Made by a program: the position numbers and the translations under genes. A stretch of DNA of 64,000 bases from Legionella norrlandica (lineage in GTDB: Bacteria > Pseudomonadota > Gammaproteobacteria > Legionellales > Legionellaceae): NCBI RefSeq assembly GCF_000770585.1, contig NZ_JNCF01000008.1:21926-85925 (forward strand), given 5' to 3'. The notes beneath the pieces are model-generated. The model worked only from the letters and a program-made list of their open reading frames with translations. It was not told where the DNA came from and searched no databases. The number at the start of each line of letters is the position of its first letter. Position 1 is the stretch's first letter. Positions 1 through 8,527 of the stretch are shown here, piece by piece.

Positions 1-636
1 CGTCTTAATAGTCCTGGCGGCAGCCCCGTACAAGCAGAATATATTTATAATGTTTTGCAATACTATAAAAAATTAAAACCAAATATTAAAATTTATGCAG
101 TTTGTGTGGATATGTGTGCTTCTGCTGCCTATTATGTTGCTGTTGGGGCTGACGAAATTTACGCTAGTCCGGCAAGTATAGTTGGGTCTATTGGTGTATT
201 GTATAATGGCTTTGGTTTTGTTGATGCAATAGAGAAACTAGGTATCTCGCGGAGATTACAGACTTCAGGAATCAACAAAGCTTTCCTGGATCCTTTTTCA
301 CCCATTTCAGATTCTCAGAAACAAAAGCTGCAAACTATGCTTGATATAGTACATAAACAGTTTATTGATCGTGTTAAGGAAGGGCGTGGGAATCGGTTAC
401 ATATTAATGATGAAACTTTTTCAGGGCTATTTTGGACAGGGGAGCAAGCATTAGCAAGTGGCCTAATTGATGGTTATGCCAGTAGTGGGCAGTTGGCGCG
501 TGAAGTAATTCAAATTGCTAATGTTGTTGATTATACTTATAAGCAAAATGTCTTCGACCGCTTGACTAAAAATTTGGGTACTGCAATGGTCGATGAGTTA
601 CCGGTGGCTTTAGGAATTAAGCCTGGGTTAAGGTAA
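1..636 (+). CDS. Family S49 (SppA/SohB-type) peptidase, 5' end outside window
   Basis: This is the C-terminal 211 residues of a membrane-associated serine protease of the signal-peptide-peptidase family, which cleaves residual signal peptides and membrane protein fragments. The frame is open from base 1, so the start lies upstream. The opening residues RLNSPGGSPVQAEYIY match the oxyanion-loop motif of the ClpP/crotonase fold. The segment VDMCASAAYYVAVGADEIYA carries the conserved serine (CASAAYY), and SIVGSIGV follows it as in SppA and SohB. A single S49 domain with no sign of duplication favours the short SohB/SppA36A form. The missing N-terminus should hold the membrane anchor. The gene ends just before a DUF559 remnant and runs convergent with suhB. 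Confidence 0.85.
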   Translation, partial: RLNSPGGSPVQAEYIYNVLQYYKKLKPNIKIYAVCVDMCASAAYYVAVGADEIYASPASIVGSIGVLYNGFGFVDAIEKLGISRRLQTSGINKAFLDPFSPISDSQKQKLQTMLDIVHKQFIDRVKEGRGNRLHINDETFSGLFWTGEQALASGLIDGYASSGQLAREVIQIANVVDYTYKQNVFDRLTKNLGTAMVDELPVALGIKPGLR

Positions 637-768
637 GTACCTTTGTTGTATTCAGAACTCCTGGGTTGCTCCGCGGTGCATGCAGAGATGGAGTTTATTA
701 ATCCAATTTGTTGGTCGTATGAGCATTTTATGCCTGTTCAAATTTTGTGGGAATTCCTAGGGGGGAGG

Positions 769-906
769 GAATGGGAAAGTCAACGAGCTCGTGATTTTAG
801 GAAAACCAGTACTAATGCTGAGAGATATCTATGGTACTATCTTGGAGTGAATAAACTTGGATTTAAATTCAAAAGACAAGTACCAATAGGCGAAGACATT
901 GTTTAA
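769..906 (+). pseudogene. DUF559 (Vsr-like endonuclease fold) gene remnant
   Basis: The reading frame gives WESQRARDFRKTSTNAERY and then LWYYLGVNKLGFKFKRQ and VPIGEDIV before a stop. This is the conserved N-terminal half of DUF559 proteins (usual pattern: ARxLRKxxTxAExxLWxxLRxxxLGxKFRRQxPIGxxIVDF). The second half, with the DF-C strand and the rest of the restriction-endonuclease-like core, is absent. No ATG lies directly before the conserved part. The upstream in-frame sequence (from about 643) looks like unrelated read-through. The fragment is squeezed between the S49 peptidase and the 3' end of suhB. I read it as a decayed, truncated gene, not a functional small protein. Confidence 0.6.
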
Positions 907-910
907 CAAA

Positions 911-1696
911 TTATTTTAATATAGGTGATATGGTTTGCAGAAGTGATTTAAATACCTTCGGTGTTCCTGCTACTATATCGCCGTGGTTAAGGAAGTCCTC
1001 TCCGCCCTGCATATCGCTTATTAAACCACCGGCTTCCCTAATAAGTAATGCGCCTGCAGCGATATCCCAAGGACGCAAACCAAACTCCCAGAAACCGTCC
1101 AAACGCCCACTTGCGACGTAGGCTAAATCGAGAGCAGCAGAGCCTGTTCTTCTTACTCCAGCGCATTTCCCAAACAATGCTTCGAAGGTTGGTAAATATT
1201 TCTGGGCAAGAGACGCTTCTCTGAAGCGAAAGCCAGTTCCTAAAAGAGAAGCAATAAGCTGGGTTTGCTTGGATACCCGTATTCTTCTATCATTCAATCT
1301 GGCCCCGCGCCCTCTGCTTGCAGCAAAACACTCGTGCCGTAACGGATCATAAATGACACCATGTTCAATCCGGTTTTTAATTTTTACAGCGATGGATACA
1401 GAATAAAAGGGGAATCCATGTAGGTAATTTGAGGTACCATCAAGGGGATCAATTATCCAGATCACGTCGCTATCGGTTTGTTGAACGCCGCTTTCTTCAG
1501 CAAAGATTCCATGTTCCGGGTAAGCCTTATGTATTGTGTTAATAATTGACTGCTCTGCTTTGATATCCACCTCACTAAAATAGTCATGGCTACTTTTGGG
1601 AGTTATTTTTAATCGATCAACTTGTTCTACATAACGGTTGATGATTTCACCAGCTTGACGCGCTGCATTGACAGCAATATTTAAAAGTGGTTCCAT
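911..1696 (-). CDS. suhB: Inositol-1-monophosphatase family protein SuhB
   Basis: 261-residue Mg2+-dependent phosphatase of the IMPase/FBPase superfamily. Metal-binding motifs are clear: EESG (FAEESG), the WIIDPLDGTSNYLHG block and the C-terminal RPWDIAAGALLIREAGG block. In enterobacteria SuhB hydrolyses inositol phosphates and also joins ribosomal RNA antitermination complexes; that second role is inferred from the family only. I chose the ATG giving MEPLLNIAVNAAR because an AAAGAG ribosome-binding site lies about 8 bases upstream; the frame stays open further upstream without support. It is divergent from trmJ, as in many gammaproteobacteria where suhB and trmJ are neighbours. Confidence 0.93.
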   Translation of the reverse strand: MEPLLNIAVNAARQAGEIINRYVEQVDRLKITPKSSHDYFSEVDIKAEQSIINTIHKAYPEHGIFAEESGVQQTDSDVIWIIDPLDGTSNYLHGFPFYSVSIAVKIKNRIEHGVIYDPLRHECFAASRGRGARLNDRRIRVSKQTQLIASLLGTGFRFREASLAQKYLPTFEALFGKCAGVRRTGSAALDLAYVASGRLDGFWEFGLRPWDIAAGALLIREAGGLISDMQGGEDFLNHGDIVAGTPKVFKSLLQTISPILK

Positions 1697-2074
1697 GGAT
1701 ATACTCTTTAGCAATAAAATCAGCAATTCTAGCATTTTTTTTTAAGTAGAGAGAAGTTCAATCCACAAATACTATGATATAGTTCTTTGTGCAGGATAAA
1801 AATTTAAGTTTTATCATGGTGAGCATCCCAGTTCTTATGGGATGAGCATTGGAAATTAATCTATATGTTTTATAATAATTCATCATCTTGCCTCGATGTG
1901 TGACAGCGTTTCTATGGTATCCGTAGGATCTATGGTCCACGAATAAGTCGTGAGACATAGAAGAAAGAAAACGCTTGAGCGAACATCAGATTCTTTCGGA
2001 GCGATGACAGCAAATAAAAATTTTTGTAGCAGGCAAGGATAGAGTTATAGGTAGCGGATATAATAATTATTTTT
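1697..2074. other. Intergenic region between suhB and trmJ with several hairpins
   Basis: No gene is supported in these 378 bases, which should hold the divergent suhB and trmJ promoters. Three dyads are visible. GATAAAA/TTTTATC lies near 1796-1816. CATCCCA/TGGGATG lies at 1824-1844. A longer nested palindrome spans 1906-1974 and is listed separately. Short frames on the minus strand here have no ribosome-binding site or recognisable product. Confidence 0.5.
1906..1974. repeat. Nested intergenic palindrome (REP-like)
   Basis: The outer arms GCGTTTCT and AGAAAGAAAACGC enclose a hairpin, CTATG..CACGA / TCGTG..CATAG (1930-1960). Its core, ATCTATGGTCC followed by AAGTCG, resembles the core of the palindromic element at 29313-29469, which has ATCTCTGGTCC followed by AAGTCG. 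I infer a diverged member of a dispersed repeat family. Confidence 0.45.
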
Positions 2075-2821
2075 ATGAAATTAAGTTCCATTCGAATTGT
2101 TTTAGTTTCAACTTCCCATCCCGGTAATATCGGTTCTACTGCAAGAGCCATGAAAACTATGGGATTGGGTTCATTATATTTAGTGAACCCAAAATCATTT
2201 CCTGATCTTAAAGCCAGAGAGATGGCTGCCGGTGCTGATGATGTTTTAGACAGAGCTGTAGTAACGAGTAGCTTTGATGAAGCTTTAGCGGGATGTCAGT
2301 TAATTTTAGGAACAAGCGCCAGACCAAGAGGGCTTTCTTTACCAGGCTTACTCCCAACCTCCTGTGCGGAATTAGTAAGTCAACAATCGGATAATGCGCA
2401 AGTAGCTATTGTATTTGGCCGAGAACACGCAGGCCTTACTAATGAAGAACTGTTAAAATGTCACTATCATATTAATATCCCCAGTAATCCTGAATACAGT
2501 TCTCTTAATTTGGCACAAGCAGTACAAATTATTGCTTATGAATTACGCATGAAAATATTATCACCACAGGCAGAAGTAGCTCTTCGTCATGAAGAATATG
2601 CAACAGCTGATGAAATTGAGCAATTTTATAATCATTTAAAGGAAGTTTTTATCGAAATCCAATTTTTGAAACCATCGAACCCTAGGCGACTAATGCAAAG
2701 GGTGAGGCGATTATTTAATAGAATAAACCTTGAAAAAATGGAAGTAAGTATTTTAAGAGGCATGCTTAGTCAGGTTCAGAAATCATTGGAGTGGGCAAGG
2801 AAAAACAGTAGGAGTGATTAA
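2075..2821 (+). CDS. trmJ: tRNA (cytidine/uridine-2'-O-)-methyltransferase TrmJ
   Basis: 248-residue SPOUT methyltransferase that methylates the ribose of nucleotide 32 in tRNAs. The N-terminal substrate motif [19 protein letters not shown] and the C-terminal knot motifs [14 protein letters not shown] and [17 protein letters not shown] are textbook for TrmJ. The C-terminal extension (residues about 170-248) is the usual TrmJ tail. The stop overlaps the start of iscS. trmJ upstream of the isc genes is a common gammaproteobacterial arrangement and suggests cotranscription with the iron-sulfur genes. Confidence 0.95.
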   Translation: MKLSSIRIVLVSTSHPGNIGSTARAMKTMGLGSLYLVNPKSFPDLKAREMAAGADDVLDRAVVTSSFDEALAGCQLILGTSARPRGLSLPGLLPTSCAELVSQQSDNAQVAIVFGREHAGLTNEELLKCHYHINIPSNPEYSSLNLAQAVQIIAYELRMKILSPQAEVALRHEEYATADEIEQFYNHLKEVFIEIQFLKPSNPRRLMQRVRRLFNRINLEKMEVSILRGMLSQVQKSLEWARKNSRSD

Positions 2822-3986
2822 GTTGATAACAAAATCGATTTATTTGGATTATATGGCGACAACGCCCGTCGATCCCCGCGTTATTGAAAAAATGATAAAA
2901 TATTTAGGCCCTGATGGGGATTTTGGTAATCCGGCATCAATAACCCACGAATATGGTAGGGTAGCCTCTCTAGCTGTTGAACGTGCTCGCTCTCAAATTG
3001 CAGAAGCTATTAATGCTTCTCCCCAGGAAATTGTATTTACCTCAGGCGCCACTGAGGCAGATAATTTGGCAATTTTAGGCTCTGCCAGGTTTTATAAAAA
3101 TAAAGGGATGCATCTGATTACTATGAGCACAGAACATAAAGCGGTGCTTGATAGTTTTCATCAATTAGAAAAAGAAGGTTTTCAGGTTACTTACCTTGAT
3201 CCGGAGTCTGATGGTCTATTGGATCTTAAGAAGCTGGAGTTAGCCCTTAGACCAGACACCATTTTAGTATCTATTATGCATGTCAATAATGAAATTGGAG
3301 TCATACAAGACATTGCCTCTATTGGTGAGCTGCTACGTAATCGAGGAATTATATTCCATGTTGATGCGGCGCAAAGCGCAGGCAAATTGCCCATTGATCT
3401 GAACAAGCTATCAGTCGATCTAATGTCTTTTTCTGCTCACAAGAATTATGGCCCCAAAGGCATAGGGGCATTATATGTTAGGCATAAGCCAAGAATTCGT
3501 TTACAAGCTTTAAGTTATGGGGGAGGGCATGAGGGCGGTTTGAGGTCTGGCACTTTAGCTACTCATCAAATCGTAGGTATGGGAGAAGCTTTTGTTATTG
3601 CTGAAGCAGAGCGAAATACTGAGCAGGAGCGTATCTTAAATTTTCGTAAACAATTATGGGAAAGTATTCGAGGTTTACCTAATATTAAGTTAAATGGGCA
3701 TGAGCATCGTCGTATTGCAGGGAATCTGAATGTAAGTTTTGTTGATTTAAATGGAGATTCTATATTGCTGGCTTTAAATGAATTGGCGATATCGACCACT
3801 TCAGCTTGCTCCTCAGCCAGCATTCAGCCATCTTATGTTTTAAGAGCAATAGGACTCACCGATGATGAAGCTCAATCCTCTATCCGTCTCTCAATAGGGC
3901 GCTTTACTCAAGAAGAGCAAATTCAGAAAGCAATTAATATAATTTGCACACAAGTCAATAGATTGCATGAATTATCACCACTATGA
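2814..3986 (+). CDS. iscS: Cysteine desulfurase IscS
   Basis: PLP-dependent desulfurase that takes sulfur from cysteine as a persulfide for Fe-S cluster and tRNA thiolation pathways. Seen: [14 protein letters not shown] at the N-terminus, the PLP lysine in [16 protein letters not shown], and the catalytic cysteine loop TTSACSSAS near residue 335. The start is ambiguous. GTG at 2814 overlaps the trmJ stop, but its upstream site is distant. A TTG at 2823 lies 8 bases after GGAG and gives an N-terminus the length of E. coli IscS. No iscR is visible upstream. The product would also supply sulfur to MnmA, encoded at 53.9-55 kb. Confidence 0.95.
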   Translation: MIKLITKSIYLDYMATTPVDPRVIEKMIKYLGPDGDFGNPASITHEYGRVASLAVERARSQIAEAINASPQEIVFTSGATEADNLAILGSARFYKNKGMHLITMSTEHKAVLDSFHQLEKEGFQVTYLDPESDGLLDLKKLELALRPDTILVSIMHVNNEIGVIQDIASIGELLRNRGIIFHVDAAQSAGKLPIDLNKLSVDLMSFSAHKNYGPKGIGALYVRHKPRIRLQALSYGGGHEGGLRSGTLATHQIVGMGEAFVIAEAERNTEQERILNFRKQLWESIRGLPNIKLNGHEHRRIAGNLNVSFVDLNGDSILLALNELAISTTSACSSASIQPSYVLRAIGLTDDEAQSSIRLSIGRFTQEEQIQKAINIICTQVNRLHELSPL

Positions 3987-4366
3987 TATATAATAAAAAA
4001 GTAAAGGACTGTTTTTTTAATCCTCAGCATGTTGAAAAACTAGATCTAAATAATCCTTTGATAGTGGGTATACAAAGTTATACTGCACATCCAAGGAGTG
4101 AAGTGAATTTTTATTTGAGATGTGAAAAAGACAAATTAATATCTAGAGCCAGTTTTAAAACGAATGGTAGTCCTTATGTAATTGCAGCGCTAGAATGGTT
4201 ATGTCGCCAGATCGAAGGCAAAAGCTTGGAAACGCTTCCGTTATTAACATACCAAGTTTTAATCAACGAACTGGAAATACCCGACAGTCAGTATCCTATA
4301 GCTCTCCAGATAGAGGGAATCTATAAAGAGGCGCTGGCTTTAGTGAGCAAGAGATTTGAGAGGTAA
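3983..4366 (+). CDS. IscU-like scaffold protein lacking the cluster-ligand cysteines
   Basis: 127-residue protein that lines up with IscU: a [19 protein letters not shown] start (compare Y-x-x-P-x-N-V-G), then a [16 protein letters not shown] segment where IscU has FKTFGCGSAIASSS, then IEGKSLETL where IscU has VKGKSLDEA. All three conserved IscU cysteines are replaced: the GAPACGD segment reads [15 protein letters not shown] reads FKTNGS, and KIHCS reads QYPIA. The protein's own cysteines (residues 10, 46, 74) sit at other positions. Its ATG overlaps the iscS stop (ATGA), so it is translationally coupled. It may be an accessory or regulatory partner of IscS instead of a scaffold (inference). 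Confidence 0.75.
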   Translation: MIYNKKVKDCFFNPQHVEKLDLNNPLIVGIQSYTAHPRSEVNFYLRCEKDKLISRASFKTNGSPYVIAALEWLCRQIEGKSLETLPLLTYQVLINELEIPDSQYPIALQIEGIYKEALALVSKRFER

Positions 4367-4371
4367 AATCT

Positions 4372-4737
4372 ATGAGTGTAGTGATACAACAATCAAGTAG
4401 CGTAAATCCAAACATTACTTTCAGCGAATCAGCAATAAAACATTTGATTTCCTATTTAGAAAAAAATCCGGGGCATAAAGGGGTGCGCTTATCTGTAAAA
4501 AAAACAGGGTGCTCTGGCCTATCTTATGTGGTTGATTATGTTAAGGAACCAGCAGAAGGCGATATGGTAGCTCCTTTATCCGAAGGTTATTTGGTCTGTG
4601 TGGATAAATCAAGTTACCCTTTCCTTAAAAACATGCAAGTTGATTATGTAAGGCAAGGGTTAAACTATAAGTTTGTTTTTAACAACCCTAATCAAACAGG
4701 TCAATGTGGTTGCGGAGAAAGCTTTACTGTGAGTTAG
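4372..4737 (+). CDS. iscA: A-type iron-sulfur carrier, IscA/HesB family
   Basis: 121-residue HesB/IscA-type Fe-S carrier. The three ligand cysteines are present: KKTGCSGLSYVVDY and the C-terminal QCGCGESF. The protein accepts clusters from the scaffold and delivers them to target apoproteins. It begins 5 bases after the IscU-like gene, with an AGAGG ribosome-binding site, and closes the trmJ-iscS-IscU-like-iscA cluster. No hscBA or fdx follows, so the operon is shorter than a classical isc operon. SufA is an alternative name; position next to iscS favours IscA. Confidence 0.9.
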   Translation: MSVVIQQSSSVNPNITFSESAIKHLISYLEKNPGHKGVRLSVKKTGCSGLSYVVDYVKEPAEGDMVAPLSEGYLVCVDKSSYPFLKNMQVDYVRQGLNYKFVFNNPNQTGQCGCGESFTVS

Positions 4738-4932
4738 GAAATAGTAGCCACCCTAATAGGCATGGTAACTGTCACGCTGTATCGCCGGAATGCTATATTT
4801 GGCCCATCTTGGACGAAAAACTGGACACAACTTTGGCATTCCACCAAGATTCAAGCTATGACCCTGAACGATTACTAGGCATGCACATTATATGCTGGTA
4901 AAGGTAGCCCGCTATAATGGACGTTTCTTTAA

Positions 4933-5268
4933 TTACTCGAAAATTTCTTTTTCGATATTCAAATCAATTTTGCTTATTCCATCATTGATGGCTTCTATAA
5001 TTAACTTGCATGTTTTTGCGTTATCAACTGCCCAGTCAGTAAAGGAATGATGAAATGAAATATCCATTACCTGATGGTTACCATTTATTTTTATAGTAAC
5101 TAATCCATCCTTGGACGAGCCCTCCGCACTCATTTTGTCAAGCTCTTCGAGTTTTGAAAGAGCGTTATCCTTAAGCAGAGCTTTTTGGGATCGGATGACT
5201 CTTATAGTCCGTGCTCCCAGACTTTTGAGTACTTGCTCATCTATTACCGCGCTATTGTTTGCTTCCAT
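4933..5268 (-). CDS. YbaB/EbfC-like small protein (paralogue 1)
   Basis: 111 residues. The middle reads MSAEGSSKDGLVTIKINGNHQVMDISF and then ends with LIIEAINDGISKIDLNIEKE. This matches the YbaB/EbfC nucleoid-protein pattern: a short helix, a glycine-rich turn, G-L-V-x-V-x-x-N-G-x-x-x-x-x-x-x-I, then a C-terminal AxNDAxxK helix. YbaB proteins are dimeric DNA-binding proteins usually encoded beside dnaX-recR; this gene stands alone. A GGAGA ribosome-binding site lies 8 bases before the ATG. A close relative is encoded at 14087-14476. Its role as a DNA-binding protein is inferred. Confidence 0.6.
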   Translation of the reverse strand: MEANNSAVIDEQVLKSLGARTIRVIRSQKALLKDNALSKLEELDKMSAEGSSKDGLVTIKINGNHQVMDISFHHSFTDWAVDNAKTCKLIIEAINDGISKIDLNIEKEIFE

Positions 5269-5620
5269 TTATCATTCTCCTTAGATAGGATAATCACCAT
5301 ATGCCGCGGACAATCCAGACTATGTGCGTCATGTAGGTACTTTAGCAGGATCGCGAAAACAAAATGCCTACCTATCTGCTTACTTTTTATGATCTAAAAG
5401 AATTAATTTAATCACAAACATTAATCTTTTTGTTTAAATATATTTCACTTTAACCGAAAGATCAATATTTGATAATATTTATGGGGGTGTATTGACAATT
5501 CATCCAAAGTCGCTGCACATAGTTGGTGGAGATGAATTGCCAACATGCCCTATTCTAAAAGCTGGTATTTTGAAGTATCTTGGGTATATCTTAGTAATAA
5601 TAATTAATTATGGATAATGC
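5269..5620. other. Intergenic region upstream of larE
   Basis: 352 bases with no supported gene between the divergent YbaB-like gene and larE. It should contain both promoters. The stretch around 5395-5490 is very AT-rich. The one clear structure is the long-armed inverted repeat at 5492-5543, listed separately. Confidence 0.5.
5492..5543. repeat. 13-bp inverted repeat upstream of larE
   Basis: TTGACAATTCATC (5492-5504) and GATGAATTGCCAA (5531-5543) are complementary except for one position and enclose a 26-base loop. The structure ends about 78 bases before the larE start. It could be an operator, an RNA hairpin in the lar leader, or a small mobile repeat. There is no T-run, so it is not an obvious terminator. 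Confidence 0.45.
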
Positions 5621-6532
5621 ATGGAAAAGCAAGAAGGGAGTACAAATAAAAATTCAAGCGTTTGTTTGTTAGAAAAGACATCCAAGCTTGATTTATTAAA
5701 ATCAATACTGGCATCACTCATCGAAAACGGTTTAATCGTAGCTTTTTCTGGCGGTGTTGATAGTGGCTTTCTTCTATGGGCTGCTATTGAAACTTTAAAG
5801 TCTTTAAATCTCTCGGGAAAAAAAGGGCGTGTGCTGGCTGTGCTTGCGGTGAGTCCCAGTATACCTTTGTGGGAAGTTGAAGACGCAAGAAAATTTGCGA
5901 AGAATATTGGTGCAGAACTTTTAATAGTCAATAGTCATGAAGTTCAGCAGGAAGCGTATGCTAAAAATGATGGTAAACGTTGCTATTATTGCAAAACTGA
6001 GCTGTTTACTATAGCAAAAAAAGAAGGAATAGAAAGGGGGTATCAATCGATTGCGTATGGTTATAATGCGAGCGACCGGAATGATATTCGTCCTGGTCAT
6101 TTAGCTGCTCAAGAACATAATATTTATTCTCCATTAGAACAAGTGGGCTTGGAAAAAGGTGAAATAAGAGAATTCTTGCGGGAATTAGGATTTAGCCTGT
6201 CTGATAAACCCGCAACTCCTTGCCTGGCTTCCCGAATCATGACTGGGGTACGAGTCACGGAAGAAAAGTTAAATCATATTCATGAAATGGAGAGTCTTCT
6301 AAGAGATGCGGGTCTTTCTGTTTATCGTGTTCGTATACACGAGGAACATTTTACATCTGAACGACTAACATCCGGGCATCGCTATTTTCGAATCGAAGTA
6401 GCGCCAGAAGAAATGCTTGCAGTTTTGAGAATACGTGATTTATTAGTTAGTACAGCTCGAAAGTTAGGTTATCGTTGGGTAAATTTAGATTTAGCGGGTT
6501 ATCAGCTTGGAGGCGCAACAATTACATCATGA
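5621..6532 (+). CDS. larE: LarE, pyridinium-3,5-biscarboxylate sulfur transferase
   Basis: 303-residue PP-loop ATP pyrophosphatase that installs the two sulfurs of the nickel-pincer nucleotide cofactor. Seen: the PP-loop IVAFSGGVDSGFLLWAA (residues 39-55), GKRCYYCKTELF with Cys121 and Cys124, and KPATPCLASRI with Cys201 at the position of the sacrificial cysteine of Lactiplantibacillus LarE. Having all three cysteines resembles LarE forms reported to use a [4Fe-4S] cluster for sulfur transfer instead of sacrificing their own cysteine; which mechanism applies here is inference. It is first in a tightly packed operon, larE-larB-larC, and overlaps larB by an ATGA junction. Confidence 0.93.
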   Translation: MEKQEGSTNKNSSVCLLEKTSKLDLLKSILASLIENGLIVAFSGGVDSGFLLWAAIETLKSLNLSGKKGRVLAVLAVSPSIPLWEVEDARKFAKNIGAELLIVNSHEVQQEAYAKNDGKRCYYCKTELFTIAKKEGIERGYQSIAYGYNASDRNDIRPGHLAAQEHNIYSPLEQVGLEKGEIREFLRELGFSLSDKPATPCLASRIMTGVRVTEEKLNHIHEMESLLRDAGLSVYRVRIHEEHFTSERLTSGHRYFRIEVAPEEMLAVLRIRDLLVSTARKLGYRWVNLDLAGYQLGGATITS

Positions 6533-7317
6533 ATGAAGCCAATTTGAGAATATTATTAAATAAGTTAGTAGGCGGTGAGGTTGCCGTGGATGCCGTCATA
6601 AATAAGCTATTAACGACCTTATTTCAACGCACTGAATTAGGCTATGCCAATCTGGATCATCATCGGGAATTAAGGCATGGATTAAATGAAGTAATCTTTG
6701 GAGAAGGCAAGTCAGTAGAGCAACTTATTCAAATTGCTAAAAAACTTGCACAGGGAGAGCGTTGTGTATTAATTACTCGACTTGAGCCTGAAAGAATGGA
6801 TTTATTAAAAAAAGCTTTTCCTGAAGGTCGAACAAATACTTTGGCAAGAACTTTTATGCTTTATCCTCCAGACATTCATCAGAGCGGGCTATCTGATAAA
6901 TTCATCGCTATTGTTTCAGCTGGTACCAGTGATATTCCTGTGGCTGAAGAAGCGAAAGAAGTTTGTATGGCGATGAAAATTGCAACGGAATGTATTTATG
7001 ATGTAGGAGTTGCTGGTTTGCATCGGGTAATAGAGGCTATGGAAACAATTCAGCAAGCCAGTGCAGTGATTGTGGTGGCTGGCATGGAGGGTGCATTGCC
7101 AAGTGTTATTGGTGGATTGGTGAAAACACCCATTATTGCAGTGCCTACCAGTATTGGGTATGGAGCAAATTTTCAAGGGATGGCTGCATTATTAGGAATG
7201 CTAAACAGCTGTGCTCCTGGACTTGTTGTCACTAATATTGATGCGGGGTTCTCGGCAGGTTTCGCAGCAGCTCGTATTGTCAATGGAATGATAAAAAGTG
7301 AAAACACTATATCTTGA
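6529..7317 (+). CDS. larB: LarB, nicotinate mononucleotide adenine dinucleotide carboxylase/hydrolase
   Basis: 262-residue protein of the nickel-pincer nucleotide pathway. LarB carboxylates nicotinic acid adenine dinucleotide and releases AMP, giving the biscarboxylated mononucleotide used by LarE. The C-terminal half is the PurE-like domain: IAIVSAGTSDIPVAEEA, then YDVGVAGLHR and VAGMEGALPSVIGGLV. I chose the ATG overlapping the larE stop (ATGA, giving MNEANLRILL) over an earlier in-frame ATG inside larE. The end overlaps the larC start by 20 bases. Confidence 0.93.
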   Translation: MNEANLRILLNKLVGGEVAVDAVINKLLTTLFQRTELGYANLDHHRELRHGLNEVIFGEGKSVEQLIQIAKKLAQGERCVLITRLEPERMDLLKKAFPEGRTNTLARTFMLYPPDIHQSGLSDKFIAIVSAGTSDIPVAEEAKEVCMAMKIATECIYDVGVAGLHRVIEAMETIQQASAVIVVAGMEGALPSVIGGLVKTPIIAVPTSIGYGANFQGMAALLGMLNSCAPGLVVTNIDAGFSAGFAAARIVNGMIKSENTIS

Positions 7318-8518
7318 AAGTATTGCAGGAATTGCAGGGGATATGTTTGCCGCAAGTTTCGTGGATGCTGGTTTAGTTTTTGTAGAAGAACTGCAAAGTT
7401 TAAGTACGAAACTTGGTTTTCAAGACATAACGGTGAAAATATCTGTGGTGAATCGTGCCTCATTAAAAGCTGCTCACCTTGTTGTTCTTTTTAATGAGGA
7501 GGAATGGGTACAGCGATTTTCCAAACATGGGATTCCTAAAAATCATCATTCAAGCCATGCCCATGTTCCCTTCAAAGAGTTAGAACGGGTAATTCTCAAT
7601 TCGCAGCTAGAAAGCGAAGTTAAATTACTGGCAGGAAAAATTTTAAATACTTTGGCTGAAGCAGAAGCTCAATCTCATGGTGTAGCTAAGGAAAAAGTAG
7701 TTTTTCACGAATTAGGTATGCTCGATTCTCTTATGGATATTGTAATGGCGGCGTATTGTATTACCAAGGTAAAGCCTGACTTAATTTTAGCTTCTCCGGT
7801 GAAATTGGGACGAGGTCTCATTTTAACTGCTCATGGACAACAACCAGTTCCCCCTGCCGTTTCTGCTGCTCTATGTTCAAAAATGTGGGTGGCTTCTTTT
7901 CCTGTTGGGATTGAGCCTGAAAATATCGAATTAAGCACACCCACAGGTCTTGCTATACTTAAGGCATTAGAGCCCGTTTTTGTAAAGGAATGGCCTTCTG
8001 GAAGGCTGCTTATCACTGGAAATGGGGCAGGAACAATGGATTTAGGAAATTATCCTAATTTATTTCGGATTAATTTATTCGAAGCTCAGCAGGAAGAGCT
8101 CGATTTGCCTTATGAGCAGGATGCCGTTTTTGAAGTAGTGGCAAATTACGATGATATCACTGCCGAGCGTTTAGCTTGGGCAGCCCAGAAACTTTTTGAA
8201 TACGGTGCTTTAGACGTTTGGCAAACAACAGCAGTTGGTAAAAAGGGTCGAGTCGCGATGTTACTTTTTTGTCTTGTAGAGGAAGCAACATTAGCGAAAA
8301 GTCTGAATTTTATTTTACAACAAACGTCTACTTTTGGCGTACGTTATGAACGAAAAAAACGTGTCAAATTAAAGCGTTATTTTGAAAACCGAGCTACAGA
8401 GAATGGTGTATTTCAAGTGAAGATAGGTTGCGATACACGCGATAATAAAATAAAAGAAAAATTTGAATTTGAAGAAATAAAAGAGCTTTGGGATAACAAT
8501 GTTAATGATTCATTTTAA
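7298..8518 (+). CDS. larC: LarC, nickel insertion enzyme (CTP-dependent cyclometallase)
   Basis: 406 residues, uninterrupted. LarC inserts nickel into the bisthiolated pyridinium mononucleotide. Motifs: ESIAGIAGDMFAASFVDAG at the N-terminus, VVFHELGMLDSLMDIVMAAY, SPVKLGRGLILTAHGQQPVP, LSTPTGLAILKAL. The start is GTG inside the end of larB. In Lactiplantibacillus plantarum LarC is made from two frames by programmed frameshifting; here one frame suffices. No larA (lactate racemase) or nickel transporter is present in the window, so the enzyme that uses the cofactor must lie elsewhere. Ten bases separate larC from the chosen start of the next gene. Confidence 0.93.
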   Translation: MKTLYLESIAGIAGDMFAASFVDAGLVFVEELQSLSTKLGFQDITVKISVVNRASLKAAHLVVLFNEEEWVQRFSKHGIPKNHHSSHAHVPFKELERVILNSQLESEVKLLAGKILNTLAEAEAQSHGVAKEKVVFHELGMLDSLMDIVMAAYCITKVKPDLILASPVKLGRGLILTAHGQQPVPPAVSAALCSKMWVASFPVGIEPENIELSTPTGLAILKALEPVFVKEWPSGRLLITGNGAGTMDLGNYPNLFRINLFEAQQEELDLPYEQDAVFEVVANYDDITAERLAWAAQKLFEYGALDVWQTTAVGKKGRVAMLLFCLVEEATLAKSLNFILQQTSTFGVRYERKKRVKLKRYFENRATENGVFQVKIGCDTRDNKIKEKFEFEEIKELWDNNVNDSF

Positions 8519-8527
8519 GGGATGAAA

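Noticed and set aside
4704..4901. 65-codon frame after iscA
   Set aside because: It begins inside iscA, has no ribosome-binding site and no recognisable product. The region 4738-4932 shows only a weak ATCTTGG/CCAAGAT dyad.
4913..4918. Perfect TATAAT box on the plus strand
   Set aside because: No suitable -35 box at 16-18 bases and it would read antisense into the YbaB-like gene; probably chance in AT-rich DNA.
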